Of a stretch of DNA of 43,147 bases, positions 15,612 through 24,372 are shown piece after piece. Both the position numbers and the translations under genes were made by a program. The stretch lies in NCBI GenBank assembly GCA_023411645.1, contig JAEYON010000105.1, positions 1 to 43,147 on the forward strand. Direction: 5' to 3'. This stretch comes from Bacillota bacterium. Lineage in GTDB: Bacteria > Bacillota > Clostridia > Acetivibrionales > DTU013. A model generated the notes under the pieces. That model worked only from the letters and a program-made list of their open reading frames with translations, was not told where the DNA came from and searched no databases. The number at the start of each line of letters is the position of its first letter. Position 1 is the first letter of the stretch.

Positions 15612-15690
15612 AGGTTTATATTTGTTCTGATTTATATATCTATGATATTCGAACCTTATAATGCTTCCAGTTGTGTGCTTTTTCCTGTTA

Positions 15691-15719
15691 TTGCAAAAAT
15701 ATTTTATAAAGTGTATCAT
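15691..15719 (+). promoter_or_regulatory. Candidate promoter of the second GH51 gene
   Basis: TTGCAA (15691-15696) and TATCAT (15714-15719) are 17 bases apart. Transcription would start near 15726, about 50 bases before the ATG. Confidence 0.5.
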
Positions 15720-15776
15720 AATAGGAGCAGTTAAGGTCTGAAATTTCACATTAGGACATCTTGAGGAGGCTTCCAT

Positions 15777-17282
15777 ATGTATGGCATGAAGGCTGAGATA
15801 AACACAAAAAGAAGAGGTCCCAAAATAGACCGGCATGTTTACGGGCATTTTTCAGAGCATCTGGGAAGGTGTATTTATAATGGTGGATATTGGGTCGGAG
15901 AGGATTCGTCAATTCCGAATATCCGAGGTATCCGTAGTGATATCGTGGAGGCAATGAAAGCCATTAAGGTTCCAAATATACGGTGGCCCGGAGGATGCTT
16001 CGCCGACGATTACCATTGGATGGACGGTATCGGACCAAAAGAGGAACGTACTCCAATCGTAAACGTTCACTGGGGCGGGATATTGGAAAACAATCATTTC
16101 GGTACCCATGAATTCATGGATCTGTGCGAGCAAATAGGCTGCGAGCCCTATATCTGCGGAAATGTAGGGAGCGGTACTGTGCGTGAAATGAGAGATTGGA
16201 TTGAGTATCTAACTGACGACGGCCAATCCCCCATGGCTCAACTAAGGCGTAAAAACGGAAGAGATAAGGCCTGGGGTATTAATTTATTTGGTGTAGGGAA
16301 CGAGAACTGGGGCTGCGGGGGCTTTATGACCGCGGAGCAATATGCCCAGGAATTTCGCAAATATTCAACATACGTCCGGAATTACAAGGATATGGGGAAA
16401 ACAAATTGGTGGCAATCGCCTAATATTATAAGGATTGCCGGCGGGGCTAACGCAGAACAATATGAGTGGACAGAAACTCTGATGAAATCTGTGCCTGCGC
16501 AGCTTATGGGCGGTTTGTCTGTTCATTGCTATGTAAAACCGGGAGAAGAATCCAATGGTGTAAACTTTTCAGTTGATAGTTGGTATCAGACTGCAGCTAA
16601 CACCTATGAAAAAGAAGCGTTATTTAAACGCAATATAAGCATTATGGACTATTATGACCCTGATAAAAAGGTAGCGATGGCTGTCGACGAATGGGGCATA
16701 TGGGTAGATAACGAACCCGGGACAGCACCTGGTTTTCTTTATCAGCAAAACACTATGCGTTCTGCATTGTGCGCAGCGTTAATGCTGCACATTTTCCATA
16801 AGTATGCGGATAGAATTCGTATTGCAAATCTCGCTCAAACAATCAATGTTTTGCAGGCAATTATTCTGACCGAAGGCGATAAGATGTTAAAGACACCAAC
16901 TTACCATGTGTTTGATCTTTTTAAAGATCATCAGGACGCTGAATTTGTGCCTGTTTCATGGAAACAGGAGCCTGAAAAGATTGAGAAAGATCTGCCTCAG
17001 GTCGACGTATCTGCTTCTGTAGCCATTGACGGAAAGGTCACCATTTCAGTAGTGAACATATCAACATCAAGAAGTGCAGACATTTCTTTCAGCTTTGCAG
17101 ATGATTTGCCTATTAAGGCAGAAGGCAGAATTCTCACCGGAGAAGTAACGGCCCATAACACTTTCGAGAAGCCTGAGAATGTAACAACAGAGGTGCTTAA
17201 AGACATAAGGATTGGACAGGGAGAACTGAAAATATCCATACCTGCAGGTGCTATTGCATCATTGAAGGTATCATTTAAATAG
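15777..17282 (+). CDS. abfA: GH51 alpha-L-arabinofuranosidase (second copy)
   Basis: This 501-residue GH51 enzyme has the acid/base E176 (GVGNENW) and nucleophile E305 (AVDEWGIW), and shares long identical stretches with the enzyme at 10072 (e.g. WGG...ENNHFGTHEFMDLC, EPYICGNVGSGTV). No signal peptide is present, so it acts on imported arabino-oligosaccharides. GAGGAGG lies seven bases before ATG 15777. It differs from the first copy mainly between residues 205 and 285, around the loops near the active site, which suggests different linkage or chain-length preference; this is inference. A third, more distant GH51 gene follows 129 bases later. Confidence 0.94.
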   Translation: MYGMKAEINTKRRGPKIDRHVYGHFSEHLGRCIYNGGYWVGEDSSIPNIRGIRSDIVEAMKAIKVPNIRWPGGCFADDYHWMDGIGPKEERTPIVNVHWGGILENNHFGTHEFMDLCEQIGCEPYICGNVGSGTVREMRDWIEYLTDDGQSPMAQLRRKNGRDKAWGINLFGVGNENWGCGGFMTAEQYAQEFRKYSTYVRNYKDMGKTNWWQSPNIIRIAGGANAEQYEWTETLMKSVPAQLMGGLSVHCYVKPGEESNGVNFSVDSWYQTAANTYEKEALFKRNISIMDYYDPDKKVAMAVDEWGIWVDNEPGTAPGFLYQQNTMRSALCAALMLHIFHKYADRIRIANLAQTINVLQAIILTEGDKMLKTPTYHVFDLFKDHQDAEFVPVSWKQEPEKIEKDLPQVDVSASVAIDGKVTISVVNISTSRSADISFSFADDLPIKAEGRILTGEVTAHNTFEKPENVTTEVLKDIRIGQGELKISIPAGAIASLKVSFK

Positions 17283-17411
17283 GGAACTGCAAGTTTTGTA
17301 TTAGCAATAGTAGCATAATAGAAATAACATAAAGGATTGCCTTGATTTTAACCGACGGACGGTGTTATCTACACGTCTAGTATCTTATAATGAAGAGATA
17401 AGGAGGAGGAA

Positions 17412-19034
17412 ATGGGCAAAAGGGCAACGGTAACAATACATCCTGCGTTTAAAATTGGCGATATATCGCCGCGTTTATTCGGAGCTTTCCTTGAGCCGAT
17501 TGGATCCATGGTCAATGGAAGTATGTATAATCCGAAGCACCCCACTGCTGATGATAAGGGCTTTCGCCGTGATTTCATCAACTCGCTCAAGAGTACTGGT
17601 CTACCGGCGGTACGCCTGCCCGGAGGAAACTTTGTATCGGGCTGGGACTGGAAGGATTCCATCGGTCCGATAGAGAAAAGGAAAGCGCATCTTGATCTCG
17701 CATGGAATCAATACATACCAAATGATATTGGTCATGACGAGTATCTCCAGTGGGCTGAACGTGTCGGCTTCGAACCGTTGTACACTATTAACCTCGGAAC
17801 CGGCAATATAAACGACGCAATCAGTATTATTGAGTATTCCAACCACGAAGGAGGCACCTACTGGTCAGACCTGCGCAAGAAATATGGACATGAAAAACCG
17901 TACGGGATAAAAGTATGGTATCTTGGTAATGAAGCGGATGGCCCGTGGCAGATAGCTTCCTGGGAAAAAAATCCCCGAGGATATGGCATACTTGCCCATG
18001 AAGTGTCCAAGGCCATGAAGTGGGTCGATCCTACGATCGAGACCGTCGCATGCGTATCTTCCTCTCCGTTTTTACACACTTATCCTCAGTGGGATCTCGA
18101 GGTACTTCAGGAGTGTTATGAAACAGTAGATTATATTTCATTGCACCATTATCACGCAGCTCCTATTGACGACCTAGGCGCGCTGCTTGGCGGTTCCGCA
18201 ATGTTTGAGGATTATATCAGAACTGAGATTGCCCTGTGCGATTTTGTTCAGACAAAACTTCGCACCCCAAAGCAAATGATGCTTTCCTTTGACGAATACG
18301 GCAGCATAGCTGAGCCCGTAAAAGAACTGCATTACGGACGCGGCGGCAATCTCAACGCTCCCGCCTTTTATGAATTCAACCCGGACAAGACCTATGTACG
18401 CCATGACCCGGATAATTGGGAGACACGCAGGATGCGAATGCGCAGCGGTGAGATACTTAACGCCATCACGTCCGCGTCTACACTCCTCACCTTCATACGT
18501 CATGCCGACCGGATAAAGATCGGCTGTATGACCCGCGGTCTGGATGCTCTTGCAGCTTCCAACCGCGAACATGTGTGGAGATCAGCATCCTATTATCCTT
18601 TCTCACATTTGATTCAGTACGGACGCGGTGTGTCTCTATTACCTTCTGTGGACTGTGATACCTATGATATTCCCGGCTATGCTACCAGCGATTTCCGTCA
18701 GTACGACACCCACGAGGGGGTGCCGTTCATTGAGTCAGCAGCCGCTTATGACGAGGCGGCTGGTGAGCTTAATGTGTTTGTCATCAACCGGAACTGGGAG
18801 CAGGATACCACATTGGAGCTTGATGTCAGCGGATTTGAGGGTTGCGACTTTATAGAGCAAATTCAGCTCTATACTGACGACATCAACGCAGCCAATTCCT
18901 ATGAGAACCCGAACGTTATCGTCCCATCGATCCGCATAGTTGACAAGTTTGAGGACGGCAAGATTTTAACGGTGGCAAAGAAGCTTTCATGGAACGTATT
19001 CAGGTTCAAGATCAATAGTGATAAAATTGAATGA
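17412..19034 (+). CDS. GH51-type alpha-L-arabinofuranosidase, divergent subgroup
   Basis: The 540-residue protein keeps the GH51 plan but is far from the two neighbours. The acid/base Glu is E174 in WYLGNEADGPW, the nucleophile is E295 in LSFDEYGS, and RLPGGNFVSGWDWKDSIGP corresponds to the substrate-binding PGG motif. A C-terminal beta domain ends near residue 535. There is no signal peptide. The start ATG follows AAGGAGGAGG. Base composition in its second half looks richer in G/C than the flanking genes, which could reflect separate acquisition. It may cleave other arabinofuranosides than the first two; the exact linkage is not readable from the sequence. Confidence 0.88.
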   Translation: MGKRATVTIHPAFKIGDISPRLFGAFLEPIGSMVNGSMYNPKHPTADDKGFRRDFINSLKSTGLPAVRLPGGNFVSGWDWKDSIGPIEKRKAHLDLAWNQYIPNDIGHDEYLQWAERVGFEPLYTINLGTGNINDAISIIEYSNHEGGTYWSDLRKKYGHEKPYGIKVWYLGNEADGPWQIASWEKNPRGYGILAHEVSKAMKWVDPTIETVACVSSSPFLHTYPQWDLEVLQECYETVDYISLHHYHAAPIDDLGALLGGSAMFEDYIRTEIALCDFVQTKLRTPKQMMLSFDEYGSIAEPVKELHYGRGGNLNAPAFYEFNPDKTYVRHDPDNWETRRMRMRSGEILNAITSASTLLTFIRHADRIKIGCMTRGLDALAASNREHVWRSASYYPFSHLIQYGRGVSLLPSVDCDTYDIPGYATSDFRQYDTHEGVPFIESAAAYDEAAGELNVFVINRNWEQDTTLELDVSGFEGCDFIEQIQLYTDDINAANSYENPNVIVPSIRIVDKFEDGKILTVAKKLSWNVFRFKINSDKIE

Positions 19035-19077
19035 AGTAGGCAGCACATTATAAAGGAGTTATAAAGTATACCTGGAA

Positions 19078-19130
19078 TGTGCCATGCGGAAACGAGTTTA
19101 ATCACATCATTTTCACATGGCATTTTTTTA
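19078..19130 (+). terminator. Probable terminator after the GH51 cluster
   Basis: TGCCATG (19080-19086) pairs with CATGGCA (19116-19122) across a 29-base loop and is followed by seven T. The large loop makes it a moderate rather than strong terminator. Confidence 0.6.
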
Positions 19131-19215
19131 TATTACCTAAGCAGTTCAGATTTATGGCAGATTGAACAGGATTATAACAATATATAAAGCAAATATGGAA
19201 AGAGGATATTTTTTA

Positions 19216-20415
19216 ATGCATCAAAATAAAACAGCCGGACTATGGAATAGTTCTTACATATTGTTATGGATTATCAATGCATTAACGAGCATAGGATTCA
19301 ACATGATCACACCGATATTGGCCAAATATTTAGTAAATTTAGGAGCCTCAGTATTTCTGGCAGGTGTAATAGCAGGCATGTTTTCGATTACAGCTCTTTT
19401 TGCCCGGCCGTTTGCAGGTTTTTCATCCGACAAGTTTAATAAGAAAATTCTGCTAATGATGTCTGCCGTATTGTTAGCGGTCTCTACTCTGGGCTATGGA
19501 GTTGCAACTGACATATATATTCTCTTTCTGTTCAGGATTATTCATGGTATTGCATTTGCTTTCAGCGGAACTGCAAATACTTCACTTGCTATCGCATTTA
19601 TACCAAAGGATAGAATGGGTGAAGGAATAGGCTTCATGGGTCTTAGCTATATAATGTCGGCAGCAGTCGGTCCAAATCTGGGGATTAATATCGCCGGACG
19701 GTATGGCTATAAATATGTATTCCTTGCTTCCTCTGCAATAATATTTTTTGCATTTGCTCTTATGAGTTTTGTTAAATATGCACCATCCGGACAAAGCGTT
19801 TCACGCAATGAAGTTTTGAATATGAAGGCAGGCAATCTGATAGCAAGGGAACTGTTGATTTTTTCAGTACTGGCCGGATTCTTTTCACTTATGAACGGAC
19901 TAATAAGCAACTACTTAGTTCTTCTAGGTGACGAGAGGCATATTACAGGGGTAGGTTACTATTTTACAGTTAATGCGCTTGTGCTGCTTTTTGTACGACC
20001 TCTGTCGGGAAAGCTGGTTGATAGGAAAGGACTTGCGTATATAGCGTATCCGTCATATATACTTGCCATAATAGCAGCAATACTACTGGGATCTTCGTTG
20101 GCACTTTGGATGGTTTTACTTGCAAGTGTGTTTTATGCGCTTGGACAGGGATCGTGCCAACCGGCTATCCAGGTCACCTGCGTAAAGAAACTTGGACCGG
20201 AACGTGTTGGTATTGCTACAAGCACATATTATATCGGCGCTGATATCGGACAGGGTCTTGGACCGATTATAGGAGGAGCTGTAGCAGGCTCGTTCGGTTT
20301 CAGTACTGTTTTCTACGGCGGTGGGATCATGCTGTTTATCGGGTTGCTTATTTTCTACCTATATACAAGGAATGAAAATAGTAAGTTCGATCTTGATATC
20401 ACAGAAGGAGGCTGA
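19216..20415 (+). CDS. Major facilitator superfamily transporter
   Basis: This 399-residue protein has twelve predicted membrane helices. The MFS loop 2-3 motif appears as GFSSDKFNKKILL (about residues 72-84), and a related motif, GKLVDRKG, is in the second half. It follows the arabinofuranosidase genes but is separated from them by a terminator, so a sugar substrate is possible but not shown; drug- or metabolite-efflux MFS proteins look similar. I chose ATG at 19216 (AGAGG upstream) instead of an earlier in-frame TTG, because MFS helix 1 then begins at the usual distance from the N terminus. Confidence 0.85.
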   Translation: MHQNKTAGLWNSSYILLWIINALTSIGFNMITPILAKYLVNLGASVFLAGVIAGMFSITALFARPFAGFSSDKFNKKILLMMSAVLLAVSTLGYGVATDIYILFLFRIIHGIAFAFSGTANTSLAIAFIPKDRMGEGIGFMGLSYIMSAAVGPNLGINIAGRYGYKYVFLASSAIIFFAFALMSFVKYAPSGQSVSRNEVLNMKAGNLIARELLIFSVLAGFFSLMNGLISNYLVLLGDERHITGVGYYFTVNALVLLFVRPLSGKLVDRKGLAYIAYPSYILAIIAAILLGSSLALWMVLLASVFYALGQGSCQPAIQVTCVKKLGPERVGIATSTYYIGADIGQGLGPIIGGAVAGSFGFSTVFYGGGIMLFIGLLIFYLYTRNENSKFDLDITEGG

Positions 20416-20591
20416 AGTTAATGCTACAAATAGCGCCTATACAGCCGTTGGCGGGGAAATGAATAAAGGAGACGGAAAAACCGGGGACAGTGTCCATCGA
20501 TACTGGTAAAAGTTATACAAGACCTTAATAAGGTGTATTAACCTGCACAGCGTATATAGGTCTGGGCAGGAACTGCATATGATGCTGTTTA

Positions 20592-20640
20592 TGCTGATGG
20601 ATGACATTGCTTATAGCTGTCCATCAGCATTATTTTTATT
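20592..20640 (+). terminator. Strong intrinsic terminator after the MFS gene
   Basis: TGCTGATGGA pairs with TCCATCAGCA and is followed by TTATTTTTATT. The interval 20416-20591 before it holds no gene I can support. Confidence 0.85.
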
Positions 20641-20711
20641 ATACAAAAGGCTTTCAGCTTAAAGATATTATTGCACTGGTAAAGATTATATATTATACTT
20701 TTATTTAGCTT

Positions 20712-20740
20712 TATTACCTGCTAATATTAGCATATAATAA
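20712..20740 (+). promoter_or_regulatory. Candidate promoter with palindromic operator before the acyl-CoA dehydrogenase
   Basis: TTTATT (20712-20717, weak) and a perfect TATAAT (20735-20740) are 17 bases apart. The spacer holds the perfect 14-base palindrome TGCTAATATTAGCA (20721-20734), ending at the -10 box. A repressor bound there would block RNA polymerase; no regulator gene is adjacent. Confidence 0.5.
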
Positions 20741-20780
20741 CTTGAACAAAATATTAATACCATGTAGAGGAGAGTGTGTC

Positions 20781-21935
20781 ATGAATTATTTCCTGTCAGA
20801 AGAACAACAGATGATTAAGGAACTTGCGGCAAAGATAGCCGATGAGAAAATCGCGCCGGTGGCCATCAAGTATGATGAAGAAGGTATCTTCCCGCATGAT
20901 ATCGTGAAAATCCTCGCCGACTCCGATCTGTGCGGTGTTTACATTCCGGAAGAGTACGGAGGACTCGGCGGAGGCATCCTTGAAATGGCGATTGTGGTTG
21001 AAGAGCTGAGCCGCGCATGTGGAGGGATATCACTGTCATTTGCTGGAACCGGACTTGGAACCTTTCCTATCATCCTTTTTGGTAACGAGGATCAAAAGAA
21101 AAAATATCTTCCCGATATCGCTGCTGGTAAGAAGCTTGCTGCTTTCGGTCTCACTGAAGCTAATGCGGGCAGTGACGCCGCCGGGATTCAGACGACAGCG
21201 GTGCTGGACGGGGACGAATATGTCTTAAACGGAACAAAGCAATGGATTACAAATGGCGGTGAAGCCGATGTATATACAGTAGTTGCATGCACCAACAGAA
21301 GCAAGGGCGCCAGAGGCTTTTCAGCATTTATCGTTGAGAAGGGCACGCCAGGTTTTTCATTCGGCAAGAAAGAAGACAAAATGGGAATCAGAGCGTCCTG
21401 CACGAGAGAGCTTGTATTTGAGGACTGCAGAATACCAAAAGAAAATCTACTCTCGAGAGAAGGAATGGGATTTATCGTCGCAATGAAAACGCTCGACAGA
21501 ACCAGGCCGGGCGTTGCGGCTCAGGCTCTTGGGATCGCGCAGGGGGCGTTTGAGGATGCGGTGAAGTATTCAAAACAAAGGGTTCAATTTGATCAGCCTA
21601 TCTCCTCCTTCCAGGCAATTCAGCATATACTGGCAGATATGGCGATACAGATAGAAGCTGCCAGAGCGTTGGTATACCAGACCTGCCGCTTTATCGACAG
21701 CGGTGCGAAGGATTTTTCAAAGGAGTCGGCAATGTGCAAGGTTTTTGCCTCTGATACCGCAATGAAGGTAACAGTAGATGCAGTACAGGTTCTTGGCGGC
21801 TACGGATATATGAGGGAATATCCAGTTGAGAAAAGGATGCGTGACGCTAAGATAACGCAGATTTATGAAGGTACAAATCAGATACAAAGGAACGTTATCG
21901 CATTGGAGCTCATCAAGGAATCCTCGAGGAAATAA
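20781..21935 (+). CDS. Acyl-CoA dehydrogenase (butyryl-CoA dehydrogenase-like)
   Basis: This 384-residue FAD enzyme interconverts an acyl-CoA and the 2,3-enoyl-CoA. It has the FAD/substrate motif AFGLTEANAGSDAAG, the WITNGG flavin-binding block, and the C-terminal QIYEGTNQIQRN with the catalytic Glu of short-chain acyl-CoA dehydrogenases. The start ATG follows AGGAG. It is followed by EtfB and a ferredoxin-fused EtfA. In anaerobes such a trio (Bcd-EtfAB, caffeyl-CoA reductase CarCDE) couples exergonic enoyl-CoA reduction by NADH to ferredoxin reduction. Which enoyl-CoA is used cannot be read here. Confidence 0.93.
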   Translation: MNYFLSEEQQMIKELAAKIADEKIAPVAIKYDEEGIFPHDIVKILADSDLCGVYIPEEYGGLGGGILEMAIVVEELSRACGGISLSFAGTGLGTFPIILFGNEDQKKKYLPDIAAGKKLAAFGLTEANAGSDAAGIQTTAVLDGDEYVLNGTKQWITNGGEADVYTVVACTNRSKGARGFSAFIVEKGTPGFSFGKKEDKMGIRASCTRELVFEDCRIPKENLLSREGMGFIVAMKTLDRTRPGVAAQALGIAQGAFEDAVKYSKQRVQFDQPISSFQAIQHILADMAIQIEAARALVYQTCRFIDSGAKDFSKESAMCKVFASDTAMKVTVDAVQVLGGYGYMREYPVEKRMRDAKITQIYEGTNQIQRNVIALELIKESSRK

Positions 21936-22021
21936 TAACCGGACATATAGCTGTAGTCCGGCTCGATAGTTAATCTTGAATTATTGAAGCAGCTCATAAT
22001 ATAGCCTGAAGAGGAGTGAAT

Positions 22022-22813
22022 TTGCATATTATGAACATTGTTGTATGTATAAAACAGGTTCCGGGCACTATGGAAGTCAAGATGAATAAGGAAACAAATA
22101 CTATTATCCGCGAGGGTGTGGAATCCATCATAAACCCTTTTGATACATATGCCGTTGAAGAAGGCCTTCGTATAAGGGAAAGAGCCGGTGGCAAGGTAAC
22201 GGTCCTCAGTATGGGGATACCCTCAGTAGCGGAGCTCCTGAAGGATACCATTGGCCTTGGTGCTGATGATGCAGTTCTGCTGAGTGACAGAGCCTTTGCC
22301 GGAGCAGATACCCTTGCAACCGCCTATGCCCTTTCAATGGGCGTTCGAAAAATTGGCGGCGCTGATCTCATCATATGCGGGAAACAGGCGACCGACGGTG
22401 ATACCGCACAGGTTGGCCCAAGCCTTGCGGAAAAACTCGGGTACCCTCACACCACTTATGTAAGAAAAATAGAAGAAATTAAAGAAGGCTATATCAGATG
22501 CCAGAGAATGACAGAGGACGGATATGAGGTGGTTGAAATGCCTCTTCCTGCTGTTATTACCGTGGTCAAGGAAATTAATGAGCCCAGACTTCCCTCTATT
22601 AAAAACATGATGAGAGCGAAAAAAGCCGTTGTTAATGTCTGGACTGCCGACGACATCGGAGCCGATAAGAATTTGTGCGGCTTGAAAGGCTCTCCTACAC
22701 AGGTTGTAAGGACGTTCGTGCCTATACACGACATCAGCAGTGAAATGATTGAGGGCGATGCCGTAGAGCAGGCTGCAAAGCTTGCAGATAAGCTATTGGC
22801 GATGCAATTTTAG
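22022..22813 (+). CDS. etfB: Electron-transfer flavoprotein beta subunit
   Basis: This 263-residue protein begins MNIVVCIKQVPGT, the standard EtfB start, and contains ADLIICGKQATDGDTAQVGP, the adenosine/flavin-binding segment. With EtfA it carries electrons between NADH, ferredoxin and the acyl-CoA dehydrogenase. The start is uncertain: TTG at 22022 sits five bases after GAGGAG, while the ATG at 22031 (three codons later) has a 14-base spacing, so I prefer TTG; both give the same mature protein. It lies 86 bases after the dehydrogenase gene and 19 before etfA, evidently one operon. Confidence 0.93.
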   Translation: MHIMNIVVCIKQVPGTMEVKMNKETNTIIREGVESIINPFDTYAVEEGLRIRERAGGKVTVLSMGIPSVAELLKDTIGLGADDAVLLSDRAFAGADTLATAYALSMGVRKIGGADLIICGKQATDGDTAQVGPSLAEKLGYPHTTYVRKIEEIKEGYIRCQRMTEDGYEVVEMPLPAVITVVKEINEPRLPSIKNMMRAKKAVVNVWTADDIGADKNLCGLKGSPTQVVRTFVPIHDISSEMIEGDAVEQAAKLADKLLAMQF

Positions 22814-22832
22814 AAAGTTTTGGAGGTTTTAA

Positions 22833-24026
22833 ATGGCTTCGATAAAAATCCTTTTGGATAAATGTATCGGCTGCAGACTGTGTATAGGGGCTTGTCCGTT
22901 CAATGCCATCAAGGTGACGGACAAAAAGGCTGCAATACAGGAAAACTGTACTTTATGTGGAGCATGTGTTTCTTCATGCAAGTTTAATGCAATATGCCTT
23001 GAAAAGGATGAGGCAGGCTCCGGGGTTGACATATCTCTTTATAAAGACGTATGGGTGTTTGGAGAACAAAAGGATGCAGAAGTTTCGAGTGTTGCGCTTG
23101 AATTGCTTGGCGAGGGCAGAAAGCTTGCGGATCAGCTTAATGTAAAGCTGGCGGCGGTAATCATGGGCGACTCAGTGGAGCAGGCTGCAAAGAATCTCAT
23201 ATCTTTCGGCGCAGATGAAGTTTTCATTGTGGAGCATCCTTCCTTGAAAGATTTCAATGATGAATCCTACGCTGATATATTTGTACAGCTTATCAGAAAA
23301 TACAAGCCGGAGATAGTCCTCCTCGGAGCGACGACATATGGTCGTTCTCTTGCGCCGAGAGTGGCTTCACGGCTAAATACCGGCTTGACTGCGGATTGCA
23401 CAAAGCTTGAGATCGATACGCAGAGGCGATTACTCCTTCAAACACGCCCTGCATTCGGAGGCAATCTGATGGCCACGATTATATGTCCGGATCACAGACC
23501 GCAGATGTCTACGGTGAGGCCAAAGGTTATGAAAGCGCTTGAGCAGGATTTGTCCAGAAATGGGGAGATAATACGGCCTGAAATTATGATACCTGAAGAT
23601 ACCAGGGTAAAGGTAACTGATATCGTTACAACGTTGTGTGAGAAAGTGAACCTCACGGAGGCTGACATAATTGTATCCGGAGGCAGGGGAGTGGGCGATC
23701 CGAAGAACTTTGCCTTGCTGGAAGAGCTTGCAAATGTTCTGGGCGGAGCCGTTGGAGCTTCGCGTGCGACTGTCGATGCAGGATGGATAGATTACAGCCA
23801 TCAGGTAGGTCAGACCGGTAAAACCGTCGGTCCCAAAGTATACTTTGCATGCGGCATATCAGGCGCTGTTCAGCATCTTGCAGGGATGTCCTCCTCAGAT
23901 ACGATCATCGCAATAAACAAAAACCCGGATGCGCCAATATTTAAGGTTGCAACGTTTGGCATCGTCGGAGACCTGCTTGAGGTGCTTCCGGCATTGACGT
24001 CGGAGTTTAAGAGAAGACTTGCCTGA
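22833..24026 (+). CDS. etfA: Electron-transfer flavoprotein alpha subunit with N-terminal 2x[4Fe-4S] ferredoxin domain
   Basis: Residues 1-55 are a bacterial ferredoxin domain with two CxxCxxCxxxC sets (C11, C14, C17, C21 and C39, C42, C45, C49). Residues ~65-397 are EtfA with the FAD-binding stretch VGQTGKTVGPKVYFACGISG. This fused architecture occurs in bifurcating systems such as CarE of caffeyl-CoA reductase and LctC of lactate dehydrogenase in Acetobacterium; standard EtfA lacks it. The clusters probably carry electrons to soluble ferredoxin. GGAGG precedes ATG. No gene follows for about 600 bases. Confidence 0.94.
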   Translation: MASIKILLDKCIGCRLCIGACPFNAIKVTDKKAAIQENCTLCGACVSSCKFNAICLEKDEAGSGVDISLYKDVWVFGEQKDAEVSSVALELLGEGRKLADQLNVKLAAVIMGDSVEQAAKNLISFGADEVFIVEHPSLKDFNDESYADIFVQLIRKYKPEIVLLGATTYGRSLAPRVASRLNTGLTADCTKLEIDTQRRLLLQTRPAFGGNLMATIICPDHRPQMSTVRPKVMKALEQDLSRNGEIIRPEIMIPEDTRVKVTDIVTTLCEKVNLTEADIIVSGGRGVGDPKNFALLEELANVLGGAVGASRATVDAGWIDYSHQVGQTGKTVGPKVYFACGISGAVQHLAGMSSSDTIIAINKNPDAPIFKVATFGIVGDLLEVLPALTSEFKRRLA

Positions 24027-24029
24027 GTA

Positions 24030-24372
24030 AAAATAGCCACACCATCATAGATGCTGTGCAATAGCGGAAACAAAAGCTTCATTCGCAAGAGCTGTATTAT
24101 AAGATGCTGCGAGCAATGTTGTGTCTATTCAGGTGCCGTCAACGCTGTTTATTCCCATTGTGTTTCCAAGCACATACTGAAGTGCTCCCCTTCCACAAGA
24201 TAATAGTTCAAGATAAGCAGTCACGTCTCATGGGCAGTTCAGTCCCTCCCCAATAGCATCAGTGCTAAGCAGCAGGGCATTGGAGCAGGAAACACAATAT
24301 CCACAAACAGCGCTGCCCGGCATATGCACGCTGCGTTGTTAATGCTCACACCATCATTGATGTTGTGCAATA
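24030..24372 (-). pseudogene. Decayed coding remnant on the minus strand
   Basis: One minus-strand frame reads as protein-like sequence broken only by TGA codons: a stretch including SAVCGYCV, then DVTAYLELLSCGRGALQYV, LGNTMGINSVDGT, a stop, and IDTTLLAASYNTALANEAF followed by VSAIAQHL and a stop. Single-base CGA-to-TGA changes would explain several of the breaks. A 27-base direct repeat (24038-24064 and 24346-24372, about 24 matches) brackets it. I do not recognise the family; there is faint similarity to MmgE/PrpD-like text only. It is probably a dead gene fragment. Confidence 0.4.

Noticed and set aside
15509..15776. c-di-GMP riboswitch upstream of the TadG gene
   Set aside because: I read both strands for the GEMM-I core and the class II core and found neither; only a terminator-like hairpin is there.
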